Below are positions 18,993 to 28,279 of a stretch of DNA of 64,000 nucleotides, piece after piece. The DNA lies in the NCBI RefSeq assembly GCF_016907455.1, contig NZ_JAFBCB010000001.1, positions 1,736,001 through 1,800,000 of the forward strand. Reading direction: 5' to 3'. The notes beneath the pieces were generated by a model that worked only from the letters and a program-made list of their open reading frames with translations, was not told the DNA's origin and searched no databases. Numbering within the stretch: the stretch's first letter is position 1; the number at the start of each line of letters is the position of its first letter. This DNA comes from Brachybacterium muris. GTDB taxonomy: Bacteria; Actinomycetota; Actinomycetes; Actinomycetales; Dermabacteraceae. The translations under genes were made by a program, and so were the position numbers.

Positions 18993-21032
18993 TCAGTTGT
19001 CGCGGGCGTGCAGGGACCGGCGCTTCTCCTGCACCTCGCTGAGGCGGCGCAGGATCTCCTGGTAGCGCTCGGTGTCCGAGGGCTCGGTGCGCTGCAGGCG
19101 CTGCTTGAGCACCGAGTACTCCCGGGTGATGGACAGCTCGCTCAGCCGGTCCAGCAGGGATCGGGCGAGCCTGCCCAGCGCCTCCTCGTCCCGGGCGGGC
19201 AGCTGGAGGTTCGCGATCTCCACGATCAGGGGGCGCACCGTCTCCCCCGCGATCTCGAGCACCTGGTCCAGGTAGCGGGCCGGTGACAGGGTGCCGTCCA
19301 CGGCTTCAAGCAGGGTCCCGGCAGCCAGCATCACGTCCCACACACCCTGCAGCGCGGGCACGTGGAAGGCGTCGTCGGGCAGGGCCCCCACCTGGTCCAC
19401 CGAGAGCATCATCGGGGCCTGCAGCATCACTGCGAGGGACTGCACCTCGACCTGACCCACCGGGTCGCGGCGGCTGACCACGTCGGCCAGGCGTGCCACC
19501 GGAATCATCGATCCGTCATCACCGGCGCCGTCGGTCCCGCCGTCGCTCCCCCGCTCCCCCTGGCCGGGCATCGACGGGCGTCCATCGCGCTGATCAGGAC
19601 TGGTGCGGGGCTGGTACGGGTCGTCCCCACGGTGGGTGCCGCGGTCGCCGTGGCCCTGGGTGCGGGCCGCATCGTGCACAGCGCGCAGCACGGTGCGCTC
19701 ATCCATCCCCAACCATCCGGACAGCCGCCTGGCGTACTCCGGCCGCATCGCGCGGTCCCGGATCCGAGCCACCACCGGGGCGGCCATCCGCAGTCCGCTC
19801 ACCTGACCCTCGACGGTGTCCAGGTCCACCTGGGCCAGCACCGAGCGGATCGCGAACTCGAACAGGGGGGTACGGGACTCCACCAGGTCCACCACGGCGG
19901 CATCGCCCTGGGCGAGCCGCAGGTCGCAGGGGTCCATGCCGGAGCCCTCCACCGCCACGAAGGTCTGGGCCACGAACCGCTGGTCCTCCTCGAAGGCGCG
20001 CAGGGCTGCCTTCTGCCCGGCGGCGTCACCGTCGAAGGTGAAGATGACCTCCCCGCCCAGTCCCCTGCCGTCGGTGTTCAGGCGCAGCCCGGCCGAGGGG
20101 TTCGAGTCGCCCATCACGCGGCGCACGATCTTCACGTGCTCCTCGCCGAAAGCGGTGCCACAGGTGGCGACGGCCGTCCCCACACCGGCGAGGTGCGCGG
20201 CCATCACGTCGGTGTAGCCCTCCACGACGACCACGCGGCGCTGGGTGGAGATCTCCTTGCGGGCCAGGTCCAGGCCGTACAGCACGTGGGACTTGCGGTA
20301 GATCGCGGTCTCGGGGGTGTTGAGGTACTTGGGGCCCTTGTCGGTCTCCAGCAGGCGCCGGGCGCCGAAGCCGATGGTGTTGCCGGTGATGTCCCGGATC
20401 GGCCACATCAGCCGCCCGCGGAAGCGGTCGTACACGCCGCGCTGGCCCTCGGAGACCAGGCCGCTGGCCTTCAGTTCCGCCTCGGTGAAGCCGCGCTTGC
20501 GCAGCACGGAGCTGATGGCGTCCCAGCCCTCCGGTGCGAAACCCACCCCGAAGCGCTCGGCGGCGGCCCGGTCGAAGCCCCGCTCGGCCAGGAACCGGCG
20601 GCCCACCTCGGACGCGGGGGCGGAGAGCTGCTCGCGGTAGAACTCCTCGGCGATCGCGTGGGCATCCAGCAGGCGCCGGCGGGTGCCGAAGTCGGGGCGG
20701 TCGCCGTCACGGCCGGTACCGGACTCCTCGTAGTGCAGCTGCACGCCGTAGCGGCCGGCCAGCATCTCCACCGCCTCGACGAAGCTGAGGTGGTTGATCT
20801 TCTGCACGAAGGAGATCACGTCACCACCCTCGCCGCAGCCGAAGCAGTGCCAATGACCGAGCTGGGGACGGATGTGGAACGAGGGGGACTTCTCGTCGTG
20901 GAAGGGGCACAGTCCCTTCATGGATCCCACGCCGGCGGTGCGCAGCATGACGTGCTCGCCCACCACCTCGTCCAGGCGGGAGCGTTCGCGCACCAGGTCC
21001 ACGTCGGCGCGGCGGATCAGTCCCTGGGCCAT
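18993..21032 (-). CDS. dnaG: DNA primase
   Basis: DnaG makes RNA primers for DNA replication. The N-terminal CHC2 zinc domain shows CPFHDEKSPSFH and HWHCFGCGEGG (about residues 42-68). The catalytic TOPRIM core has VVVEGYTDVMA near residue 267 and FTFDGDAAGQKA near 331. The C-terminal DnaB-binding region is divergent, with a low-complexity linker at about 475-520. At 679 residues it is a little longer than average. The ATG at 21032 starts the known MAQGLIRR-type N-terminus. It lies four bases behind dgt, in the order dus-dgt-dnaG common in Actinobacteria. Confidence 0.95.
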   Translation of the reverse strand: MAQGLIRRADVDLVRERSRLDEVVGEHVMLRTAGVGSMKGLCPFHDEKSPSFHIRPQLGHWHCFGCGEGGDVISFVQKINHLSFVEAVEMLAGRYGVQLHYEESGTGRDGDRPDFGTRRRLLDAHAIAEEFYREQLSAPASEVGRRFLAERGFDRAAAERFGVGFAPEGWDAISSVLRKRGFTEAELKASGLVSEGQRGVYDRFRGRLMWPIRDITGNTIGFGARRLLETDKGPKYLNTPETAIYRKSHVLYGLDLARKEISTQRRVVVVEGYTDVMAAHLAGVGTAVATCGTAFGEEHVKIVRRVMGDSNPSAGLRLNTDGRGLGGEVIFTFDGDAAGQKAALRAFEEDQRFVAQTFVAVEGSGMDPCDLRLAQGDAAVVDLVESRTPLFEFAIRSVLAQVDLDTVEGQVSGLRMAAPVVARIRDRAMRPEYARRLSGWLGMDERTVLRAVHDAARTQGHGDRGTHRGDDPYQPRTSPDQRDGRPSMPGQGERGSDGGTDGAGDDGSMIPVARLADVVSRRDPVGQVEVQSLAVMLQAPMMLSVDQVGALPDDAFHVPALQGVWDVMLAAGTLLEAVDGTLSPARYLDQVLEIAGETVRPLIVEIANLQLPARDEEALGRLARSLLDRLSELSITREYSVLKQRLQRTEPSDTERYQEILRRLSEVQEKRRSLHARDN

Positions 21033-21036
21033 CGCC

Positions 21037-22344
21037 TCACAGCTCCGATCCGAGACCGGGCAGCGGGGTGTCCGCCGCGGTGAGATGGGTGGCGGTGCGC
21101 TCGAACAGCGAGGCGTGCAGGTGGCGGGCCGCCACGTCGGTGAACGACGCGATCTGGTCCACGACCACACGGCGGCGTGCGTCGTCGTCGCACGCCTGCT
21201 CCCACAGCTCGGCGAACAGGGGCGAGAGGTGCACGGTGCCGGTGTGCCACAGCTGGGAGTACAGGTCGCGGATGATCTGCTCCTGCTCCTCGTACACCGG
21301 CTGCTGGCTGGCCGAGCTCATCACGTAGGCGGCGGCCAGCCCCTTCAGCACCGCGATCTCCAGCAGTGTCGCCTCCGGGACGATAGCGTCGCCGTCATAG
21401 CGGGAGATGGGCCCGGGGCCGTGGGCCTCGCGGGTGGAGGCGACCACGGAGCGGGTGAAGCGGCCGATCAACTGACTGGTGAGGTCCTTCAGCGCGGCAG
21501 CGGAGCGCATGTCGCCGGTGAACTCACGCATCCAGTAGGGCTCGGCTTCCAGGCGCTGCAGGGCATCGTCCAGGGCATCCACGGGGACGTCGGGCATGTA
21601 CCAGTCCTGCACCACGTACAGGGCAGCGGCACGCTCCATCGGATCGGCCAGCCGCCCCAGGTCCAGGGTGCGGCCGGTGACGGCGTCCTCCACGTCGTGC
21701 ACGGAGTAGGCGATGTCGTCGGCCAGGTCCATCACCTGGGCCTCGAAGCACTTGCGGTGCTGCGGGGCGCCCTCGCGGGCCCAGGTGTACACGTTGAGGT
21801 CGTCCGCGTAGGCGCCGAACTTCGAGGAGGTGGGATCAGGCCCCTCACCGCGGGCCCAGGGGTACTTGATCGCCGCATCGACGCAGGCGCGGGACAGGTT
21901 CAAGCCGTAGGGCCGGTCCGGGCCCACGATCTTGGGTTCCAGACGGGTGAGCAGCCGCAGGGTCTGGGCGTTGCCCTCGAATCCGCCGAAGTCGGTGGCG
22001 ATGTCGTCCAGCACCTTCTCGCCGTTGTGGCCGAAGGGCGGGTGGCCCAGGTCGTGGGAGAGGCAGGCGGCGTCCACCACGTCCGGGTCGCAGCCCAGTT
22101 CCGCGCCGATGTCGCGTCCCACCTGGGCGACCTCCAGGGAGTGGGTGAGGCGGGTGCGCACGAAGTCGTCGGATCCGGCGCCGAGCACCTGGGTCTTCGC
22201 GCCCAGGCGGCGCAGCGCGGAGGAGTGCAGCACACGGGCCCGGTCCCGCTGGAACGGGGTGCGGTTCTGGGACTTGGGGGCCTCCGGCGCCCAGCGCTCC
22301 AGATCGGCAGGGCTGTACCCGGGTGGGACGACGGGTCGGTTCAC
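21037..22344 (-). CDS. dgt: dGTP triphosphohydrolase-like protein
   Basis: An HD-domain enzyme that splits dNTPs (classically dGTP) into nucleoside and triphosphate. Metal-binding residues appear in TRLTHSLEVAQVGRDIG and SHDLGHPPFGHNGEK (about residues 85-130), with the second aspartate in DLADDIAYSVHDVED near residue 228. The 435-residue length fits the actinobacterial type. It starts with GTG three bases after the dus stop and precedes dnaG by four bases, so the three are one operon that links dNTP control and replication. Confidence 0.92.
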   Translation of the reverse strand: MNRPVVPPGYSPADLERWAPEAPKSQNRTPFQRDRARVLHSSALRRLGAKTQVLGAGSDDFVRTRLTHSLEVAQVGRDIGAELGCDPDVVDAACLSHDLGHPPFGHNGEKVLDDIATDFGGFEGNAQTLRLLTRLEPKIVGPDRPYGLNLSRACVDAAIKYPWARGEGPDPTSSKFGAYADDLNVYTWAREGAPQHRKCFEAQVMDLADDIAYSVHDVEDAVTGRTLDLGRLADPMERAAALYVVQDWYMPDVPVDALDDALQRLEAEPYWMREFTGDMRSAAALKDLTSQLIGRFTRSVVASTREAHGPGPISRYDGDAIVPEATLLEIAVLKGLAAAYVMSSASQQPVYEEQEQIIRDLYSQLWHTGTVHLSPLFAELWEQACDDDARRRVVVDQIASFTDVAARHLHASLFERTATHLTAADTPLPGLGSEL

Positions 22345-22347
22345 CGT

Positions 22348-23613
22348 TCAGCCCCCCGAGGTGTCCAGCTCGGCCTCATGGAGGCGGGCGGCGTGCTCGT
22401 CGGTGAGGTCGCGGGAGTCCATCCAGCCCTCCGGGACCACGGCGCGCTTGGGGGAACCGGCGCGACCGCGGGGGCCCTCCACTGCTTCCCCGGGATACGG
22501 GGAGCTCCAGTCCAGTTCGGCGAGCTTCATGTCGAGGTCGGCCAGGGACTCCATGGTGGCCAGGCGGTGGCGCATCTCGCCACCGACCGGGTAGCCCTTG
22601 AAGTACCAGGCCACGTGCTTGCGCAGGTCGCGGATGCCGCGCCCCTCGTCTCCGTAGAACTCCACCAGTAGCTCGGCGTGACGGCGCAGTGTCGAGGCGA
22701 CGTCCCCGAGGGTGGGTCGGATCCGGTCGGGCCGGCCGGCGAAGGCGGCGGCGAGGTCGGCGAACAGCCAGGGGCGTCCCTGGCAGCCTCGCCCCACCAC
22801 CACGCCGTCGCAGCCGGTCTGCTCCATCATCTCCACGGCGTCCTCGGCGCTCCAGATGTCGCCGTTGCCGAGCACGGGGATGTCGGTGACCAGTTCCTTG
22901 AGGTCGGTGATGGCCTCCCAGCGGGCCGTGCCGGAGTAGTGCTGGACCACGGTGCGGCCGTGCAGGGCGATCGCTGCGGCGCCCACTTCCTGGGCGATCA
23001 GCCCGGCGTCGCGGTAGGTGACGTGGTCATGGTCGATCCCGATGCGGGTCTTGACGGTGACGGGGACGTCGCCGGCGGCCTCGACCGCGCCGCGCACGAT
23101 GCGGGTGAACAGCTCGCTCTTCCAGGGCAGCACCCCGCCGCCGCCGCGGCGGGTCACCTTGGGCACGGGGCAGCCGAAGTTCAGGTCGATGTGGTCGGCC
23201 TTGTCGCGCTCCAGCAGCATCTCCACGGAGCGCCGCACCGTGGTGGGGTCCACCCCGTACAGCTGCACCGAGCGGGGCTTCTCCCGCTCCCCCATGGTGA
23301 CCAGGCGCCAGGACTCGCGGTGGTCCTCCACCAGGGCCCGGGTGGTGACCATCTCGGAGACGTACAGGCCGCCGTCGTCCTGGCTGTGCAGGGCACCGAA
23401 CTCGCGGCACAGCAGGCGGAAGGCCATGTTGGTGATGCCTGCCATCGGGGCCAGCACCACGGGGGTGTCGACCGTGTGGGGGCCGATGGTGAGGGTGCGA
23501 CGCGTCGCGCCCGCCTCGGTGGCGGCGCCGGCAGCGGCGGGACCGGGAGCGGTGCGCTCAGGATCGTCCGAGGCAGTCCCCGTGGGCGGATGGGCGCGGT
23601 CGAGCATCGTCAT
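22348..23613 (-). CDS. dusB: tRNA-dihydrouridine synthase (DusB-like)
   Basis: A flavoenzyme that reduces uridines in tRNA to dihydrouridine. The FMN-binding start VVLAPMAGITNMAFR lies near residue 51, the catalytic cysteine in DLNFGCPVPKV near 145, and the FMN phosphate loop in PVLGNGDIW and GVVVGRGCQGRPW near 260-290. At 421 residues it has an extra N-terminal Ala/Pro-rich stretch. The ATG at 23613 or the one six bases later is the likely start; neither has a strong ribosome binding site. Confidence 0.9.
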   Translation of the reverse strand: MTMLDRAHPPTGTASDDPERTAPGPAAAGAATEAGATRRTLTIGPHTVDTPVVLAPMAGITNMAFRLLCREFGALHSQDDGGLYVSEMVTTRALVEDHRESWRLVTMGEREKPRSVQLYGVDPTTVRRSVEMLLERDKADHIDLNFGCPVPKVTRRGGGGVLPWKSELFTRIVRGAVEAAGDVPVTVKTRIGIDHDHVTYRDAGLIAQEVGAAAIALHGRTVVQHYSGTARWEAITDLKELVTDIPVLGNGDIWSAEDAVEMMEQTGCDGVVVGRGCQGRPWLFADLAAAFAGRPDRIRPTLGDVASTLRRHAELLVEFYGDEGRGIRDLRKHVAWYFKGYPVGGEMRHRLATMESLADLDMKLAELDWSSPYPGEAVEGPRGRAGSPKRAVVPEGWMDSRDLTDEHAARLHEAELDTSGG

Positions 23614-23783
23614 GGTGAACCGATTGTCCCACCGAAACGCGCTCGGCGGTCCTCGCGGCAGCGTGATGTGGACCGACCTGGTGCCGGAGGGACCCACCGG
23701 CCCCGCGCGGGCGGCCCCGCACCTGGCAGACTGGACCCGGTATGAGGGCGCAGAGTGCGCCACCCAGCTCCGAGGAGGAACCC

Positions 23784-24815
23784 ATGAACGCGAACAGCAG
23801 GCCCGCACCGCGCATCGGCTTCCTCGCGCAGGTGGACCACTCCGCCCTCACCGAGGGGATCCAGCTGTTCGTCGCTGCCGACGAGCTCGGCTACGACGTC
23901 GGCTACGTGCGCACCCGTCACCTGCAGGACGCCCTGTCCTCGCCGCTCACCTTCCTGGCCGTCGCCGGCCAGTACGCGCGCCGCATCGAGCTGGGCACCG
24001 CGGTGATCCCGCTGCGGTTCGAGAACGCGGGCCGTCTCGCCGAGGACCTCGCCACCGCGGACCTGCTTCTGGGCGGGCGACTGCGTGCGGGGGTCGGCTC
24101 CGGCTACTCCTCCCATGACGCGATGTACATGCGCGCTTTCGGTTCGCTGCCGGGAGAGCGTGCCGAGCACGTGGACCGGGTGCTCGCGGATCTGCTGTCC
24201 TTCCTGGACGGGGAGATCGTCTCCACCGCCGACGCCCACATCGAGGGGGTCGAGCAGGGCACCTCCCTCACGCTCCAGCCGCGCTCCGAGGGCCTACGCT
24301 CCCGTATCGCCTATGGTGCGGCCGGGCCCGCGCGCGCTGCCAAGGCCGGTCGCGACGGCTTGGGGCTGCAGCTGGCCACCATGGTCCCCGATGACGGGTC
24401 CGGCAGGTCGTTCGAGCTGCTGCAGCTGGACGTGCTGGAGGCGTACCGGGAGGCCAGCCGCGAGGCGGGCCACGGTGAGGGCCACGTGATGGTGTCCCGT
24501 CAGATGATCCCGGTCGCCCAGGAGTCGGATCTGGAGCGCTACCAGTCGCTGATCCCCCGGGAGCGGACCGCTGCCCCGGGTGTGACCGGGGAGTTCCGCG
24601 GCCAGGAGATCGGTGGGCACGATGCCGTGTTCAGCGAGGTCGTGATCGACACCCCCGGTGTGGTGGCGCAGGCGCTGGTGGCCGATGCGGTGGTGCAGCA
24701 GGCCGACGAGATCTGCCTGACCCTGCCCTTCGGTGCGACCGCCTCCGAGCAGCGCACCGTGCTGGAGACCTTCGGTCAGCAGGTGCTCCCCCACCTGGTC
24801 ACCGCGATCATCTGA
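23784..24815 (+). CDS. LLM-class flavin-dependent oxidoreductase
   Basis: A luciferase-like monooxygenase of 343 residues with a TIM-barrel pattern: RIGFLAQVDHS at the start, YVRTRHLQDALSSPLTFLAVAG, then RIELGTAVIPLRFENAGRLAEDLATAD, which matches the FMN-binding region of the family. A GAGGAGG ribosome binding site precedes the ATG. Substrate is unknown. It is divergent from the dus-dgt-dnaG operon and stands alone on its strand. Confidence 0.85.
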   Translation: MNANSRPAPRIGFLAQVDHSALTEGIQLFVAADELGYDVGYVRTRHLQDALSSPLTFLAVAGQYARRIELGTAVIPLRFENAGRLAEDLATADLLLGGRLRAGVGSGYSSHDAMYMRAFGSLPGERAEHVDRVLADLLSFLDGEIVSTADAHIEGVEQGTSLTLQPRSEGLRSRIAYGAAGPARAAKAGRDGLGLQLATMVPDDGSGRSFELLQLDVLEAYREASREAGHGEGHVMVSRQMIPVAQESDLERYQSLIPRERTAAPGVTGEFRGQEIGGHDAVFSEVVIDTPGVVAQALVADAVVQQADEICLTLPFGATASEQRTVLETFGQQVLPHLVTAII

Positions 24816-24874
24816 CTCGGACGCGATCGGCCGGGGGCGGCTCCGTCCACTACCCCGTCATGGCGAGGTGAGGG

Positions 24875-25225
24875 TCAGCTGCCGAGGAAGTCGTGGATCC
24901 AGCGCCGGATCTCGATCAGGCATGCTTCGTCGACCGTTCCTGCTCTGCGCTCCAGTCGTGACCGTGAGATCGCGCGGGGCTGTTCGGTCATGGCGAACCC
25001 GGCCCGCGGCAGACCGTGAGGACCAGCGAGCGGGACATGGTTCGGCCAGTTCCTGTTCGTCGAGGTCACCGGGACCGACAGTGCGAGCGTGTCCACCAGC
25101 TCGAGGTACTCAGGGCCGGCGACGATGACGACGGGCCTGCGACCGGCTTGTTCCTGGCCGACGGATGCATCCGGTGCAGCCCACCAGACCTCACCGGGAT
25201 TCAGCTCCACGCGTCGCTCTGCCAT
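24875..25225 (-). CDS. MazF/PemK-type toxin (endoribonuclease family)
   Basis: A 116-residue protein with the PemK/MazF fold pattern: NPGEVWWAAPD at the start, AGRRPVVIVAGPEYL, then the strand with VPVTSTNRNWPNHVPL and the helix region with AMTEQPRAISRSRLER. Family toxins cut RNA when free of antitoxin. Its start overlaps the end of the upstream antitoxin gene by 25 bases, a usual toxin-antitoxin arrangement with antitoxin first. Length is typical. RNA specificity is unknown. Confidence 0.85.
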   Translation of the reverse strand: MAERRVELNPGEVWWAAPDASVGQEQAGRRPVVIVAGPEYLELVDTLALSVPVTSTNRNWPNHVPLAGPHGLPRAGFAMTEQPRAISRSRLERRAGTVDEACLIEIRRWIHDFLGS

Positions 25226-25422
25226 GTGCGGCTCTGCTCGCGGTAGGACTCATCCGGGGGCTGCTGCTGCATCGCCACGCGCATCGCATCGAAACGGGCA
25301 CGGCGTTCCTCCGCAGCAGCCAGGGCCTCCAGGTGCTCACCGAGGGTGCGCCCGTGGAGCTGCGCCTGCTTCTTGAGGACGTCGCGCAGCTGGCTCTCCA
25401 CCTTGATGGTCGTCAATGTCAT
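25201..25422 (-). CDS. Putative antitoxin partner of the MazF-type toxin
   Basis: A 73-residue product. Residues 1-40 (TLTTIKVESQLRDVLKKQA) look like a ribbon-helix-helix DNA-binding domain; the rest is a charged, Gln-rich tail (EERRARFDAMRVAMQQQPP) of the kind that wraps the toxin. It precedes and overlaps the toxin gene. The start codon lies inside a perfect inverted repeat that is probably its operator, so self-repression is likely. Its exact antitoxin family is not recognised. Confidence 0.76.
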   Translation of the reverse strand: MTLTTIKVESQLRDVLKKQAQLHGRTLGEHLEALAAAEERRARFDAMRVAMQQQPPDESYREQSRTWQSDAWS

Positions 25423-25436
25423 ACCTTCAGTATGAC
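25418..25436. promoter_or_regulatory. Inverted repeat at the toxin-antitoxin promoter
   Basis: GTCATAC and GTATGAC form a perfect 7-bp inverted repeat with a 5-base spacer. It overlaps the antitoxin start codon, so bound antitoxin would block transcription or early translation. This is a typical operator form for ribbon-helix-helix antitoxins. Confidence 0.65.
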
Positions 25437-25498
25437 CCACCACCTCGAGCCAGCCCAGGAGCGCACGCTCCCGGGCCGGCGCCGCAGCCCAGTCGGTC

Positions 25499-28126
25499 TC
25501 ACCCCTGCGGGCCCACCTTCGTGCGGCGCAGCAGCACTCCACCAGAGGCGAGCAGAACCAGGGCCGCCATGGCAACCGGCAGCGCGTCGGTACCGGTACG
25601 GGCCAGGCCCGGCCGTGCGGTGCCTGCACGATCGGTGGAGGCAGTGCGTTCGGTGGTGGTACTGCGGTCGCCGGCACCGTTGCGGTCGGCCGGGCCGTCA
25701 CTGCCGGCGGAGTCGTCGTGATCATCGGTGCTGTCCGTCCCGTCACCGGCGCCGGGCTGCTCGCCCTCGTCGGCCCCAGGCTGCTCCCCAGGCTGCCCAC
25801 CCGACTGTCCCGAGTCACCATCGGCGCCGTCGTCAGCGTCGTCGTCCCCGTCCGCGGGCGGGGCCGGGACCTCGCACTCGAGGCCGGTCAGGAGCACGCC
25901 GCGCAGCGAGTGGCCATCGGTGTCGGCGTCGTCGGCGAACCACGCCTCGAGATCACCGTCGGTGCAGGTACCGGCCGGCGCGACGGCCACACCCTCATTG
26001 GCCACGTTCGGCAGACCCTTCGCCCGGGCGATCCGGGCGGAGGCCTCCACGGTGGCAGCGGAGAGTTCGAACTGCACCGATTCGCCGTCGCACACCTCGT
26101 CGCAGAAGGCCCACAGGCGGTTCAGGCCCGGGTCGTAGTCCAGTGCCATCACCCCGGCCAGCCGGGTCTCCATCGTGGCGACGAGGTGCGCCTGTCCATC
26201 GGGTAGCAGGGCCACCGCGTACACGTCGCCGGTCGCCTCCAGGGCGACGAAGGCACAGGCCTCGGCGCCGGCAGGGACCTCACCCAGGTGCGTCATCGCG
26301 GTGGCGGGGACCACCTCGATGGCCTCGAGCCCCGCATTGGCTCCGGTGGCGGGCAGCAGCGCGGTCAGGTCCCATTCGGTCTTCGCGACGAGTTCGTCGC
26401 CGGCGGCAGCGGGATCCAGGCGCAGAACGGCGTTGCGGCTGGTGCCCCCGGCGTCGTTGTCGCGTTCGACGGAGATGTACACAGCGCCGTCGGCGCCCGC
26501 CGAGATGCCCTCGGCATCCGGGGTGCCGGTGCCGTCGGGGAAGCGGGAGGGCTTGCCACCGGTGGGCCAGCCCTCGGACTGCACCCATGTGCCGTCCTCG
26601 GCGCGCACCAGGCGCGACACCTGCCCGGCATCGTTGTTGGAGGCCCACAGGATCTGCTGGCCGTCCTCGAGGATCTGCAGGTCCAGGCCCGAGAGATCCT
26701 CCGCCCACTCCCCTGCCTGGTCGGTCACCCGGGCGTCGCCCGTGGTGGGCAACGGGGCCGCGGGATCGGGTTGGACACAGTCGTTGGCGGCTCCGGGCGT
26801 AGCGGTGGCCTGGGCGGCGTACTCACCCTCACACAGCCCCAGACTGGGGGCAACGTGCTCGGTCCAGCTGACCGTGCTGATCAGCGCCCCGTCGGGGGCG
26901 AACAGGCGCGCGGAATCGGCTCCTCCCAGGCCGAAGCCGAGCTGGTCCCCGGTGACCAGCAGGTGCGCGCCGGGGGCGATCACGGTGCCGGCCGGGATCG
27001 TGTACGTGTGGGTGTCGTCGTCGTCCTTGATCGCGAAGCCGCCGGCGTCCACGGTGTCCGTGCCGTCGTTGCGGATCTCCACGAAGTCCTCCCCCTGGGA
27101 GCGGACCTCGCTGATCACCAGGGCGGCCGCGCAGTTGTTGGCGGTCCCCTGGGTGGCGGCGGCGCTCAGCTGGAAATCGCCGGTGCCGTCGGGGCATCGG
27201 GCCAGGGACGGCGTGGCGTGGGTGCCGGCGGGCCAGGCCGCGCGGTCCACCAGGGTGCCGTCGGGGAGGAACAGGCGCGCCTGATCCCCCTTGCCCAGGC
27301 CGAAGCCCAGCTCGTCGCGCTCGATCACGAAGAACTCACCGGGCTGCAGCACGGTGCCGTCCACGATCACCGAGGGGTCCTTGGTGTCGTCCTCGTCCAG
27401 CACGTACCAGCCGGAGATGTCCACGGGAGCGTCAGTGGGGTTCACCAGCTCCACCCAGTCGTCCGGGATCCCACCGTCGGAGACCACCTCGTTGATCACC
27501 ACACCAGCGGCGACCGGCTCCACGGGGCCCTCCGGGGCCTCGGGATCCTCGGTGTCGCTCGGGGGCGTGCAGTCGTTCGCCTCGCCGCGGGTGATCGGGT
27601 TCGCGGTGAGCACCTGATCGCCGCACACCGACAGCGTGGTCGCCGCGGGCTGCGTCCAGGCGACCTCGTCCACCAGCGTGGTGCCGTCGGCGAGGTACAG
27701 GCGCACCTGGTCGGCCTTGCCCAGGCCGAAGTCGAAGCCGGTGGGGTTCGAGGAGGATTCCTCGTCCAGCACCAGGAAGGCACCGGGCTCGATCACGGTG
27801 CCGGCGGGGATCGTCCAGGTGCGATCGTCCTTGTCGTCCTTCATCGCCCACCCGGAGACGTCCACCGCGTCAGCACCGGTGTTGGCCAGCTCCACCCAGT
27901 CACCGGGCTCCCCGTTGTCCGACTCCACCTCGGAGATCACCACGGTCGATGCGCCCGTGGGGGCAGCCGCAGCCGGCGCGGAGGGGGCAAGGACGGAGCC
28001 GAGACCGGCCAGGGGCAGGGCCAGTGCGGTCGCGGCGGCGAGACCGGCGCCTACGCGCACGGGGCCCGCCAGCGCGCGTGGGCAGGTGCCTGCGGGGCGG
28101 GAGGGAATGGGGGTGGTCATGGCCAC
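25499..28126 (-). CDS. Surface protein: three lamin-tail domains, beta-propeller-like region, LARTG sorting signal
   Basis: An exported protein of about 875 residues. A signal peptide (about 1-55, ending APAAAA) is followed by three tandem lamin-tail domains (about 60-170, 195-305 and 310-415). Each opens with VV/LVISEV or VVINEV, includes a GFGLG stretch and ends in GxANDC or GEANDC. Then comes a region of about 300 residues like esterase-type phytase or beta-propeller repeats (GGKPSRFPDGTGTPDAEGIS). A Gly/Asp/Gln-rich linker leads to LARTG, a hydrophobic helix and a basic tail, a class E sortase signal. The GTG at 28126 has AGGAG five bases upstream; ATG 28120 is the alternative. Lamin-tail domains often accompany secreted nucleases or phosphatases, but no catalytic motif is evident. 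Confidence 0.82.
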   Translation of the reverse strand: MAMTTPIPSRPAGTCPRALAGPVRVGAGLAAATALALPLAGLGSVLAPSAPAAAAPTGASTVVISEVESDNGEPGDWVELANTGADAVDVSGWAMKDDKDDRTWTIPAGTVIEPGAFLVLDEESSSNPTGFDFGLGKADQVRLYLADGTTLVDEVAWTQPAATTLSVCGDQVLTANPITRGEANDCTPPSDTEDPEAPEGPVEPVAAGVVINEVVSDGGIPDDWVELVNPTDAPVDISGWYVLDEDDTKDPSVIVDGTVLQPGEFFVIERDELGFGLGKGDQARLFLPDGTLVDRAAWPAGTHATPSLARCPDGTGDFQLSAAATQGTANNCAAALVISEVRSQGEDFVEIRNDGTDTVDAGGFAIKDDDDTHTYTIPAGTVIAPGAHLLVTGDQLGFGLGGADSARLFAPDGALISTVSWTEHVAPSLGLCEGEYAAQATATPGAANDCVQPDPAAPLPTTGDARVTDQAGEWAEDLSGLDLQILEDGQQILWASNNDAGQVSRLVRAEDGTWVQSEGWPTGGKPSRFPDGTGTPDAEGISAGADGAVYISVERDNDAGGTSRNAVLRLDPAAAGDELVAKTEWDLTALLPATGANAGLEAIEVVPATAMTHLGEVPAGAEACAFVALEATGDVYAVALLPDGQAHLVATMETRLAGVMALDYDPGLNRLWAFCDEVCDGESVQFELSAATVEASARIARAKGLPNVANEGVAVAPAGTCTDGDLEAWFADDADTDGHSLRGVLLTGLECEVPAPPADGDDDADDGADGDSGQSGGQPGEQPGADEGEQPGAGDGTDSTDDHDDSAGSDGPADRNGAGDRSTTTERTASTDRAGTARPGLARTGTDALPVAMAALVLLASGGVLLRRTKVGPQG

Positions 28127-28279
28127 GGGAGCTCCTGGGGACGGGGAGGGGATCCCGGTGATCCCAGCATCGCCAGATGGCCAGGAGGTGACGTGACTGC
28201 GACCTCGGGGAGGCGGGCTGGAGGACGCTGCGCCTGACACGTGGACGATGCGCGGCCGATGAGCAGGCACAATCGACGG

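Noticed and set aside
19362..21083. A frame of about 570 codons antisense to dnaG
   Set aside because: No ribosome binding site or domain; dnaG shows zinc, TOPRIM and expected length on the other strand.
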